A stretch of 64,000 nt of DNA from Phytophthora hibernalis. Its lineage: Eukaryota > Oomycota > Peronosporomycetes > Peronosporales > Peronosporaceae. The stretch covers positions 806,001 through 870,000 of the forward strand of contig JAAKBF010000056.1 of the NCBI GenBank assembly GCA_012656075.1, in the 5' to 3' direction. Below are positions 38,903 through 50,774 of this stretch, piece by piece. Each line of letters begins with the position of its first letter. Position 1 is the first letter of the stretch. A program made the position numbers and the translations under genes. Under the pieces are notes generated by a model, which was given only the letters and a program-made list of their open reading frames with translations, did not search any database and was not told the DNA's origin.

Positions 38903-41900
38903 CGCGATTCAACGTGCAAATATGGGGTATAGTGACGACGACGCCACCGCTTTCGACTTGGCCTCCTTCCTCGGTTCATCGCACCCCGTGCCGGAAGCTG
39001 CGCCTCCGGATTCAACGCCGTCTAGTGCTCCGCCTCAAGTCGCAACCACGACACTCAATGATGTAGTCGAACAACTAGCTGCACAGGTGGGGTCATTGAG
39101 TGCATTTGTCCTGGAAATGCGCGAGCGCCTTGCGGCATCGAGTATACCAGTTGTGACACCGATTACGCAGATTCAGCAACCTTTCTTTTCGACGATGCAA
39201 CCGATCATGCATGACTCGACGTTGGAAACTTCACGGACGCAACCTGCGGTCAATAACCACGGGTTGCCGCCCGTGCAGTTGCGGAACTGCGAACGTCGAG
39301 TTTTCCATCCACGGTACACAGCGGCAGGAGCGACTACGCTCCACACCCAACGCACATCCTTTCGGCCTACCGAAGCATCCGGTGCCTAAGCAAACCAGAT
39401 GGTACGTTCACCCCGCCCATTGATACACTACTCGGCTTTCGTGGGGCGCTTGACATCCCGTTCGATATGACAATCACAACTGCATCCTACCTGTACAGCG
39501 TGAGAATCGGCTCAGGGACTTTCGCTCACACACTTTCGCCCTCTGTCGGATGAAGAGAGATTGACTCGCAGCTCCGATAAAGCCAATTTCGCCACCGAAT
39601 TTAGTTCCACTGCCCAACCCCCTCAAGCCATTTCTACGTGCACCAGCTACGACGGAATTTTTCTCGCGCTGAGTAGTCTCAGTGCATTTGCTAATGCATT
39701 TTGGTATCCACACATGATTAAGCTGCGGGATCGATTTCATCGGTTTGCGTCCGACAAGCAGACCGTAGATACTGCTAACAGACCGATGCGTCACCCACAG
39801 TCTGTAGTATGCCAACCGCATACCTACACAAAGACCTTCAAGCATAGCATACACCAATAACAGTACGGCTCTAATCGCCGCGGCCACTACGGCCCCCGTC
39901 GCATTTGACGGTGCCGAGGAGCGGCTGGTTCACCAGCGCTTCGGATAGCATTAACATCGCAAAATAATGCCGCTAATATCAGGATGCATTTCATACCCAA
40001 ATTCGAATCGATCCACCGGTTGCAAACCAGTACTTACACATACCCAAACACCTAACCACCGATAGTCACGCTTCAGCACGGCCAAAATCACGTCCCAAAT
40101 GCACACAAAACACCACATATCACTCCCTTCGACCAGTCGTCAACACTACCAACTCTACATTAGCCTCGGGGCCGACACCATCACGCCTCCCGGCCACTAC
40201 TTCAATAACAGTAGCTGATACATTTGCACGTCCTACCAGCATGCTGAGCGACCCCGCCCCTCGGACTGTACAAACATCCACTCAGGTCGCATGGGCACCG
40301 GCCTTCGGCGTGTGCCCTATGTGCCACCTATGCTTGCGTCGTTGTCACTGCGCATTAAACCATCCCAAAAATCAACACTGTCCTAACCCGACACCGGGCA
40401 CCGAATACGACATCTGCATGCGTAAAGACTTGCTCCTTTTCCACGAAGTCTGTTACCATCCTTCGCACCAGCCCATCGCACCCCACCGGAATGAGGGTCC
40501 CACCAACCCCAGCACAAATATCCCAAATTCAACAGCAAGGACGATGCGGGGCTCACGTCTGGGGCAGCATCAAGAGGAAATCATGATGGCGACCTTCACC
40601 GGCGTTGGTCTATCAATTCCAGGCAACAAATGCCATGCCTATCACGGACCTAAGGAAACACCGCACTTCAAAAGGTTATATCCGAATATGTGCGCCGTTC
40701 ACACGTCTCGCTACAGGCACTTATCGAACTGTGCTGTGGGCAAACCCCATCCGATTATCGCCCCAACAAGACATCATACTAAACTAGATCGAGCGCGATT
40801 GTGCGGAACTACCCCAACTCCCACAGCTGCTGACAATGGCACGCGAAGGGATCCGCGTTATCTTACAGTCACCACTACAGCACCCAATAACCACCCATCA
40901 ACCCGTACTCGACTGAACGTTCTTCGCAAAACATTCGGAAGGAGCAAGACCTCGGCCGGTGCATCGTTTTCGAAAGCGACATATCTTGATTCTGGCCTGA
41001 GGTCTTTCTCAGTCCGTTCGGCGTGGTTGACAAAGACGTTGTCGATCCAAACATTTTGGGGAGGGTTATTCATGACGTATCGTTCCCAGAAGGAGCTTCT
41101 GTGAACGATCATACTGACCGTTGCACAAGCCCATGGCAGCGAGGCGTCGTTAATCAGCATCTTGTCCGTCTCTGTCACCGGCATGCGTTCGTTATGCATT
41201 TTTACAGCTTTCATGTTCTCCATGCCAAACTTCGACGCCATGTGTTCCACCTACGTCGTCTGGGACAAGCTGAGAATTACTCCAAGTATATAGTTGATCT
41301 CCATACCCAGAAGGTGCTTTACCTGCCCTAAATACTTCAGCGCGAACTTGGCGCCTAGCGCTTGTACCACCACCGCGATCACTGCGGTCTATGAGCCCTG
41401 TGATATCATCGCACATGCAATACTAGCACAGTCGTCACAGTTTCTCAATCATCCCATCAAAATCCTTCTCGGGGATGTTGCTGTTGCATTCCGCAACCTT
41501 GCAGTTCACAGTAAATCCGCCCACCTATTTGCGGGGACAATACCCGATATAACGCGCTCGTTATTGACCTTCCAGCCGGTTTCGCGTGGATAGGGTCACC
41601 AGGGTTTTACGGGGTGGCAGGAAATGCTATCCCTCAAATTCACGGGCGAGCATCGAACTCAGTCTACCCAGAAGGGTTCTTTAACAACTACTAGGTGGAC
41701 GACCATGTCTGTATGTCTGCAGACATCGGATCCAGCTGCAACATACATTGAACAGTCATTACGACTCGCACTGCCAACAGTTCTTGGACCCGATGCCGTC
41801 AACGACAACAAATTCACAGCATGGGACACCCGGCAAAATATTCTCGGCCTTGTGTTTGACACCACGGCCTAAACGGTTGCTATACCAATTGCCAAAATTA

Positions 41901-42881
41901 TGAAAGCCACGTAGCTGGTTACACTGCAAAATCACTAAGCCGGTCGGAGCACCGCTCGCTCTTAGGGTCCCTGCGTCATGTTGCCACATGTATAGTTCAT
42001 TTCTTTAGCGCCTCCGCACAGCCGAATCCTGTCTTCACTGATGGTCATCGGTAACGATAACGGAGCAGCAAAAGCGTCAAGACCTTTACCTGGTGGAAAC
42101 ACATATTGAATTCCCCATGCTCAATGGAGTTCCACTCCAATATTTTATGTTACGTCCTCCCGCTGACATTACAATTGAAATGGACGTCTCGGACACGGGA
42201 CTATGCGCTCTAGAGGGAAGTCGCAAACGCGTGATCGTCTACAATTTCTCAAAGAGGGAACAATCTCTCATTACCGAGTTACACGCTACTCACCACAACG
42301 AGTTTGATATCAACTATCGAGAACTACTCTCGTGTGCATTTGCGGTTTACACGTGAAAAGATGCGTGGTGTATTGAGCATGCGGACCGTGATAACAACAT
42401 CCCGATACACGTCAACTTCCGCATTGACAACACCCCCGCGGTGGCATGGCAAACCAAAATATCCTCTAAGAACATACGTGCTCAAACAGTCATCTGGGCT
42501 ATTGGGAGATGTATGTCATGCGGCCTACAATTCTCCGTATCACACGTTGCAGGAGTTGAAAAGGTCATACCAGATGCGAGCTCACGCCTCTCGAACAACC
42601 CAAAGGCTCTAACAATGTTTTCTAACCTAACCACAGGCTCGTCCCGCCGTGGACATCAATGGCCTGGAGGCGATCTGGCACGATATATGTGCGAGCACTC
42701 CGTGACAAACTCCACCTACGGAAACTACAAGCGTGCCTTGCAAGTCCGAAACACCTACATCACTCGTCGGGGGGCATGGAAGCTGGGAGCTCCCATTGCT
42801 GAACAAACCCAGTATATTTCCGACTATATCATTGTCGGCTTCCAGTCCGGCTACGGGTCGAATCAGCCCCGTAGCCGGTGA
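38903..42881 (+). mobile_element. DIRS-like retrotransposon, degenerate
   Basis: Plus-strand pieces in order: a gag-like frame (about 38926-39389) with a helical segment; a Cys/His-containing segment (40300-40400, CPMCHLCLRRCHC); reverse-transcriptase pieces (41540-41880) with Gly-Phe-Tyr-Gly-Val, a Val-Asp-Asp-His-Val active-site equivalent and ALPTVLGPDAVNDNKFTAW; an RNase H segment (42090-42620) with IEMDVSDTGLCALEGS, FDINYRELLSCAFAVY and RIDNTPAVAWQTKIS; and the start of a tyrosine recombinase (42640-42880, CEHSVTNSTYGNYKRALQVR). The order RT, RNase H, tyrosine recombinase is diagnostic of DIRS-type elements. Stops and frame changes are frequent and the recombinase is cut before its catalytic part, so it is dead. 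Confidence 0.8.
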
Positions 42882-42889
42882 CGATCCTG

Positions 42890-43540
42890 GAGTTGCTGGC
42901 GCAGCCACTGTTGCCGCCGCAGCATTATTCTCCGCTTTGACGTCCGTTGGCCTCGGTGCCGGATCCTGGAACGCGTCCCAAAACCCGATGTCTACGAGAA
43001 CCAGCCGCACTTGAGCCCCCACGCAGGAAACTCAGCTCTGTTGAAGGTCTTCAACTTCATCTTAAATTTGTCGTAGTAGTTACGGCCATCGTAACATATG
43101 AGGAGGCGTCGATGAGTAGAGGACGCTCTTGTTGGTCAGGAGGAAGAAATGAAAGTGTGATTAGCCGTTATGCTTTGAAATATGAAAGCACAGGCGATTG
43201 TCTGACCTGCCTATCACATGCAGACCATGGATCTCCATAGTGTCCTACTTGTTGGTGGCTACATGCCACAACGTCAACACTGCGAGACGACGAAGTATGA
43301 CACTGCGAGACGAGGAAGTATAACTTGAGTCCGAAATGACTGTAGACTCAGAGAAGATGCGCGTGCTACCTTTTCTGCGCACACAATGATGCTCGCGGGT
43401 TCGTCGCTCGTGTATCGATTTCCTACAAGTAACATAGCGAAGCTAACAATACTAGCAAAGCAAATTGCAATTGTTATCGATATGCATTGATCATAGAGGC
43501 TAGCTACCCTTCTACCGTAGTGCATTCATGCCGGTGTCCC
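42890..43540. other. Non-coding stretch right of the DIRS relic
   Basis: I see no supported gene or recognisable element. Short direct repeats (CACTGCGAGACGA near 43277 and 43302) are present. Confidence 0.4.
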
Positions 43541-43545
43541 TCTAA

Positions 43546-43941
43546 GAGCATCTCCACCGGCTAATCAAAGCTATAGGCCAAATCCGCGATTTGACCTGGG
43601 GCCCCTCCCCATCCGCCCTGATTAAAGTTTAGTTAAAACTGCAATCGAGAACGCTGACGTTTGACTTCTGTGACTAGCCTGTCAAGCAGCACGACAACCC
43701 AAGCTTTTGCGCTCGTCGTCAGCTTCAAATTTCTCGCAAACCCGTCCCACGAATTACAAAGCCGCACCCCGTTGCTACTTCGAGCAAAATTATCAGATCC
43801 AGTTGTGCAATCCGTACAAAAGCTCCCATGTCGCCCACGTAAGCCCTAACCAGAAGCTAATCCGGTTGAGGTCAAATTGACATGGGGTCAAATCGCCGAT
43901 TTAATCAGAAATCTCCACCACCGGTGAAGGTCAAATCGCTC
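43546..43941. mobile_element. PIF/Harbinger-like MITE
   Basis: The 396-bp segment is flanked by TAA on both sides (43543-43545 and 43942-43944), the 3-bp target duplication typical of PIF/Harbinger. The left end starts GAGCATCTCCACCGG, and the right end in reverse complement starts GAGCGATTTGACC; both subterminal regions share TCCACCGG-like and CGCGATTTGACC-like blocks. It has no coding capacity. The terminal match is imperfect, so the class call is moderate. Confidence 0.6.
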
Positions 43942-43949
43942 TAAGAAAT

Positions 43950-45340
43950 GCATCGATGTCCACCGCTTTCTCGGACTGCTTCATGAATAAGAAGACAACA
44001 TACGATTTATATACAGATTAAAATGGCCCCATGCTGTATGCCTCTTTGCAAATCCTCTATGAGGACTTTTACCGCCTAATTCAACAGGACGAACTAATCG
44101 TTTTTCACAATAGTTGTTTGTCTGTTCGATTTTTGTGAAAACCGCGCATTTTAATAATTCAAATTCACCAAAAAAACGCTATTACCGGTAGAACATGTAT
44201 TATTGTGCTTTGCAGGCAAAGTGCCGAGATTATTCTGTCTTAACTGATGTCAAAGCATTTTCCGCCTTTATTCGAGCGAAATGGCTTAGGTTTATGATGT
44301 TAAAAAGGACCAATAGAAATAGGTGGCAACAGACTGGTGGCAATGGACCGCCTTCTTGAACAGTGATCCCGAGCACAAGACCACGCGAGGCAGCTCCAGT
44401 ACGCAACGCAGGTACGTCGCAGAGATCGCAGGCTCTTCGTTTCCATCTACTGACTCCTGTTCTTATGATGGGTCCTTACTGCTGTTTTATTTATACTGTT
44501 GTGGCCTAGGCAACGTGCCCCCTTCCTGCATGCAGACCCACTTCCTTTTGCTTCCCGCCCGAAGGTGGGTCTTGCGCTAGTTCTACGCTGGACTTCTGAC
44601 GTTTAATTATCTGGGAGTCGCATCGTGTTACGTGTGCTATTAGCTAGTTATCGTTTCCTGTACCAGCTGCGGTTCTACTAAGCAAAGAGCGTAGTCGCGC
44701 ATTCTGGCTTTGTGTTCATTGCTGTCACTGATCGACTGAGCTGCCACGACTCGGACGTTGGACGAAGGAAGTGTACTGTTACCTGTGCTGAAGTGCTGTC
44801 GTAGAGCAACATACGCTTCAACTGTTATGAGCTCGAGCACAGAAATACCGTGAGTTTTGCAATGAATGCACTGACTATTTAATACCACGTCACCTTTGAT
44901 TAACGATGTGACTTATGCATCTTTTGCTTTGATAGTATTGCGATGCCCATGTCGGCAACCTTTACAGCTTCGCTGACTGTCAAGATAGGAGGCCCTATGG
45001 CAACAGCCGTACCAATTACGGAGCGCCACTGTCAATGGAGATGGTGGTTAAAGAAGGTTATATAGATTTCACGCTCGTGTTAGGCGGAAAATTGACCTGA
45101 TGAAGGAGATCGTGTGGCCGGACGATGGGTCTGTCTTGCTGAAGCCGAGACTAGTGCCTCCCAATCCAAATTCCAGCCATTGGTGTAGACAGACGAGGGG
45201 TTAGCAGTGCAACTGGCCGCAATGTGGCACCTTGCTGCAAGGAGAAGGACGGGGTAAGCCCGGATGATATTATTTGATTATCGCTGTAGCTAATACATCA
45301 GTTATATACTGTTTGGTGTTTTGTTTGTAAAGGCAAGCAT
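43950..45340. other. Gene-free stretch
   Basis: I see no supported gene. Composition is mixed with AT-rich parts, and reading frames are short and without domains. Confidence 0.45.
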
Positions 45341-45359
45341 CGCTCAAGCTGGAGTTGAT

Positions 45360-45835
45360 CGTGTACGCAAGTAAGGTTGGATCAACCTCCGTGATTCGTC
45401 GCGCTACTGAGGGTCGGATCGCAGCAGCGGCAGCTCTGATTGATGAGCATTTAGAGGGTCGTGAAGAAGCAGCATAACTCGGCGCAGCGTCTAGAGCATA
45501 CTGGGAGGCCACACAAGCTCGTCAATCAGAGCATGCCCCACTAGCTATCCCGAGTAACCCTACTTTTGTGCAGTTGCGTGCGGTAGATGCTCATCAGCGA
45601 GACATTGAAGCTGAAGCTTCACAACATGTAAGCTTTCCTGCGTTCGTTTTAATACGGTGTCGTATTAACTGAGGACAAGTCTCACTAGAGCTTAACGTTG
45701 CGGACCTGCGCGACGCTTTGGGTTTGCCTGCATACGACCTCCGTCCCCCGTTCAGACCTCCAGTTGCAGCGAGTGTCCCGCTGTCAATGTCGACGACATT
45801 GGCCATTTGGGGTCGCCGGATATCAATCTGGAATA
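45360..45835 (+). pseudogene. Degenerate frame, possibly retroelement gag-like
   Basis: Plus-strand frames read VIRRATEGRIAAAAALIDEH, then after a stop ASRAYWEATQARQSEHAPLA, and further on Leu-Arg-Asp-Ala-Leu-Gly-Leu-Pro-Ala-Tyr-Asp-Leu. The composition resembles a once-coding repeat. I do not recognise the family. Confidence 0.25.
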
Positions 45836-45839
45836 GATG

Positions 45840-48300
45840 AAGATAGTTCTTTACTTGATGAAGGTGTCTCTAAGCAATGCACTAGCACCGTATCCACAAT
45901 GCCTGTAGAGATTGGTCCCGACGTTTCGTTCTTCTTCGTGCATACCTTCAGCGCGACATGTAGGGTGCGAAGCGGGTCTTCGCGAAACGCAAGCGGGGCA
46001 TTCCGTGTTTAGTGTGAATAGATAAAGCCAAACGTCCTCACCATTTTGTCATTTACCTAGGGAGAGGCCAGGGATTGAGGAACGGTGCAACTTTCGTTCA
46101 AAATGCCTCGTGAAAAGCCAGTCGGTCGAATGTTCCTGACGCAGTTTCCCAGGCGAAGAATCCAGAGACATCAAACGCTGCCAGCACGGAGAGACGCTCG
46201 CCTCTGCTGAATGGTAGGCTCACGATGGCGGGGGTATTCCTAAGGGACCAAGCGTACATTCGAAGTGCATCACGTCTATCTTTAGAAGTTTCATCAAGGA
46301 AGACTAATTGAGCTGGCCCGCTGCAAAACGACCGTAGTTTTCTATAAAACCCTTCAATTTCCGCTGGTACGCTTTCACGTGCGCGCTTTGTTTTTTAACA
46401 CCTTTATAGTAATATTGAGGTCAAAGCGGAGCAGTCTACAGATTGTTGGAGTGGAAGCGTGAATCACACTCCCAAACCTTTCCTTGACTGCTTCCTGTAA
46501 TTTCTCAAAATCAAAAACATGGATGTACCTTTATGTAGTCCTCTACAAATGCAATCGCTTCAACAGGCCACTTTGATGATTTTCTCTTCTCAATTTCAGG
46601 TAGAACGTTGCCATGACTTTTGAACAGGCTGTTTCATCTTTCGATTGAGCGAACCGACACCTGAGGACAGAGGAAACCCGAAGCATCTCGATGTCGTACA
46701 TGTAAACTAATACAATCGCTCGCCATCGTAAATCCGTCGAGATCGTCATGATCGAGCAAAAGCGCTAGTGCGCGATTGGTGGCGAGGGCGGATTTTAATG
46801 GCCGACAGCACGATTGGCGGTCCGGCATCCGCCAAACCGATATGAGGTGGATAATTCTGTGCTAACTCGGTTGAGTCCAGGCCTAACACCGACTTTAATA
46901 CCTCTTGGTGGTGATTATTAATAGGGTAATGCTAATTATATCGGTATTAGGACCTCACCGGGTGAGTCACCCGCCATTTTGGGCGAAAGGCACAATAATA
47001 CGTGTACCTTTATTATTTCGTACGTAGTATTTGTTTGTGCTTAATCCCGCCGAGCGGAGAGGGGGCCACATTAACAACTTAAATACGTTGCCGGTAAACA
47101 ATTCCGCCGATTGAAGCGAGGCCATTTGGCTTAAATATTGCGCAAAGAGTCCCGCTTGCGGGGCTCCACTCGGTAATCCTGGATAGGATTGAACACGTCA
47201 AGGCCCTTCAGAGATCCCTGGCCAACTTAATACCTCTGTTGTCTAATATACTGGTGTACTTAATCATATATCGATCCACCGACTCGGTAGTCAGGCTTAA
47301 CTAGGGGCTTAATTAATACTTGTCAAACTTCAAACTTAATGCTCGATGGGGATTTTTCAATACATTTGTCAATGAAAAGTATACACTATCATACTTGTTC
47401 AGCGCCGAATATTACATTCTAAAAAATTCGGGTCGATGTCTGCGCCCACGCCGCTTCCTGCTCCTCACGTTGCTTTTTCCGCAGCCGCTCCTGCAGCGTC
47501 CGAAGGCCTGACAAAACCTTCGTATTCACATCGGGGTGTACATCGCACCGTTTTGCTGTTTAGTAAGTTACTGGTATGTTGGTAGGGTGCTAATATCTAA
47601 TACTTGAAGTATATCAACGGGTATGACTACTTTTGGTTGTCGCACCCGCCTCCTCACGTTCAACTGATGCTGGAACTGGCGATGCCGAACTGCCGCTTAA
47701 ACACCGATATGATTCCAGCGTCGGGCGGTTGCAAACGAGAGATGTAGTTGGGCGGTAGTTAAATGACAATTACGGCTTGAGCTGCAGGTTTCCCAGGACA
47801 ATGTTGCGTAGGAGGGCAATATTGCACCGTTATTGATGCATGTCAAGCTCGCGCAGCCACTCGTGAAACAACACACCAGTTATCCATGCCTTCTTATAAA
47901 CCCAGAGATCAACACCGGTCTTCTGGTTGTGGTGCTCCCTCTACTATCTAATAACCCTGATATACTTAATAGGAAGTGCGTCCACGGGTGGTATTAAGTT
48001 GGCCAGGGTTCTCTGTATAATAACGTTTGTCCTTATAATTTCGGTACAAATCCTGCGGTGCACGAGCAGAGACACGCGTGGCACACATCAAGCAAGACCT
48101 GCGGCACGGGTGCGTTCATAGGTCGAAAAGCGCCCGATTTCATCCAATCAAGATGTTGGGTACACGACAAAAGCGGGGCCCGCACTCAGTTTTTGTATGC
48201 TGTGCGGCGATCCACTCGTCGCCGGCCAAATAGAGGGGGCGTCACCCACCAACACCAAGCAGAAATCGCCATCATAACTCAACGGGTCCAGAACGCATCG
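45840..48300. other. Gene-free, repeat-like stretch left of the PDH-E2 gene
   Basis: I see no supported gene. The part at 46870-48060 has an LTR-like or non-autonomous-TE look, with many CTTAATA phrases. A 26-bp inverted pair (47209-47234 and 47990-48015, one mismatch) contains CTGGCCAACTTAATACC. I cannot assign a class. Confidence 0.4.
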
Positions 48301-48310
48301 GACAGTGAAC

Positions 48311-49822
48311 ATGCAGCGCTTCCAGGTGCGTCCTGCAGCCAATCCAAGGCGTTTAAAGGCCAGAAAACTCGCTGCAATGGACTAACTCCTCGCTCTTTCT
48401 CTACATACAGACTGCCCTCCGCAACAAGAACGTGTGGCAGCGTGTGGCCGTCTTCGACGCGCGTCAGGCCGGCGTCGCAGCTCGTCGTGAGGCATCCGTA
48501 GTCTCTTCTTCGCGCGCCTTCAGCTCGCTGCCCGACCACGAGGTCGTGGGGCTTCCGGCTCTGTCCCCCACTATGGAGGTGGGCACCATCGCCAAGTGGA
48601 ACAAGCAGGAGGGCGACCTCATCTCGGCCGGAGACGTCGTGTGCGAGGTGGAGACGGACAAGGCTGTGGTGGACTACGAGGCCACGGACGACTCGTACCT
48701 GGCCAAGATCCTGGTGCATGCTGGAGACGGTGAGGTGGCTGTGGGCAAACCCATCTTCGTCACGGTGGAGGAGCAGGAGGACGTGGCCGCCTTCAAGGAC
48801 TTCGCGCCCGACGCTGCCCCCGCCGTGGAGGCTGCTCCGGCTGCCCCTGCTGTGGAGGCCGTTCCTGTTGCTGCCGCTCCGACTCCGGTCGCTGCTGCTC
48901 CGGCTGCTGCCCCCGCTTCGGGCCGCGTGTTCGCCAGTCCGTTGGCTAAGAAGATCGCCCGTGAGTCTGGCGCTGTGCTGTCGGTGATCAACGGCTCGGG
49001 CCCGAACGGCCGCGTCGTCAAGGCCGATGTGGACGCTGCTCTGGCTGCTGGCACGGCTGCCCCCGCTGTGGAGGCTGCTGCTGCTGCCCTGTTGCGGCTG
49101 CCGCACCCACCGCCACTGCTAACTACACGGACTACCCGATCAGCGCGGACGCCCAGGCCATCGCCCAGCAGTTCACGCAGCAGAAGCAGGAGGTGCCCCA
49201 CTACCACTTGTCGACCAACCTGACGATTGACAAGCTTCTGGACGCGCGCGCCCGCCTGAACGCTGGCCGCGCCGAGGAGGAACAGCTGTCCGTGAACGAC
49301 TTCGTCGTGCGCGCGGCCTCGCTGGCCATGCGCAAGGTGCCGGACGCCAACTCGAGCTGGAAGGGCTCGTTCATCCGTCAGTTCAACGACGTGAACGTGA
49401 ACCTCATGGTGTCGTCGACTGCCGGTGGCGTCGTGGCGCCCGTGCTGACCCAGGTGAACCGCAAGGGACTGGACGACATTAGCAAGGAGATTCAGGCTGC
49501 TGTGGCCAAGGCCAACGACGGCGCATTTGAGCCCGCCGACCTGGCCAACGGCACGTTCACCATCTCCAACGTGGGCCAGTTCGACGTGCAGTCGCTGGCT
49601 GGCATTGTGCGCCCGGAGCAGGCGTGTCTGCTGGGCCTGGGCACGATCGAGAAGAAGGTGGTGCCGAACGATGACCCCAACGCTGAGCAGATTTATAAGT
49701 ACGCGCAGGTGATGACTGCCACGCTTGCTTGCGACCACCGCGTCATTGACGGCGCTGTCGGTGCGCAGTGGCTTGCTTCCTTCAAGGAGCTGGTGGAGGA
49801 CCCGCTTAAGATGATTCTGTAA
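48311..49822 (+). CDS. Pyruvate dehydrogenase E2 (dihydrolipoamide acetyltransferase), mitochondrial
   Basis: This enzyme transfers the acetyl group to CoA in the mitochondrial pyruvate dehydrogenase complex. Exon 1 (48311-48325) encodes only five residues (MQRFQ). An 85-nt GT-AG intron (48326-48410) is phase 0, and exon 2 opens TALRNKNVWQRVAVFDARQA, an Arg-rich mitochondrial presequence. Then come a lipoyl domain with the ETDKAVVDYE lipoyl-Lys motif, an Ala/Pro linker, an E3-binding domain (ASPLAKKIARESG to NGRVVKADV), and the catalytic domain ending with the active-site DHRVIDGAVGAQWL. One base is missing near 49087-49091 (a CCC run), where the frame moves between linker and catalytic domain. 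Because both halves are otherwise perfectly conserved, a sequence error is more likely than a pseudogene. There is one lipoyl domain, at the short end for eukaryotic E2. Confidence 0.9.
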
Positions 49823-49829
49823 GTGGAAC

Positions 49830-50770
49830 AAACAACGTCGCCGTGGAGCCGCCAGTTAGCGAGAAAGCGATCGAGGTGTTTGGTTTCAAGGTGATCCAGC
49901 CGACCTGTGCGGGGCTCTAGCGACTTTTTTTCGTGATTTAGCGAGTCTGTTTCCTTGCTGCCTTGGCGCCCCGATCGAACCATAGCGAGCGGCTCCTCCT
50001 CGTGCAGTACGTGGGCTTGGTGGCCTGATAGAGTGAGAGGGAAGAAGTTGGTAAAGAAGAAAAACGTCATTTTGCCATGGTCGCTCATTTCTCGCTGTCT
50101 TCCCATCTTTGCATGATTTGTGGCGTCTTTCGCTTTGGTTGAGCACGTGTTTCTGTTTGTGAACGCGATGGGTGAGAATGGATAAAGCTGATGCCGAATG
50201 CCGTTTTAAAGACGCTGTGTTGTGGGGGTGCTTGGTGTTGGAGCAAAACAAACCTTGATCAGTGCGGTGTTCGTGTATCTGTAGCATTGCTGTCGTTGGC
50301 GGGTGGTCTGACGCCGATAATCGAAAAGGCAGTGGCGACGTATCGTCAATGAAGCAACGAACGCGGATATGAGCGCTTTTGGATTCGACTTTCACAAGTT
50401 GATAGATGCACCATCAGGGCCTGATTCAGGCTGGAAAATGGAGCGAACTTTGGCGTTCCTGTTCGCCTTTGAAGGTTGGCACCAACCTTGGTGCATCGAG
50501 ATCAAATAAATCCGTTTCGATTTATGACCAGTTGCACTTTCACACTGCACGGACGTGGAAACCAAACGAATATGCAAGTTACATGCCTCAACCATTCATC
50601 ATTTCGTGGTAATCGTTGCAGCAGCTTCCACCAGAAGGGATGATGATCCACGCAAGAACGGAGTCGTTTTCATCGTACATTTAGTTATCAATCAATCTAC
50701 GCATCTATGCCGTGCGGTCAACTCGGATCGAGTTGCATACCGCAGAGCTTTCCACTAGTACTTCGTCTCG
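49830..50770. other. Intergenic region between convergent PDH-E2 and glutamate dehydrogenase
   Basis: I see no gene. The stretch serves as the 3' flank of both genes, which end tail to tail. No recognisable domain occurs on either strand. Confidence 0.5.
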
Positions 50771-50774
50771 ACGC

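Noticed and set aside
48279..49831. Long minus-strand frames over PDH-E2
   Set aside because: They are shadows of a gene with unmistakable lipoyl and DHRxxDG motifs on the plus strand.
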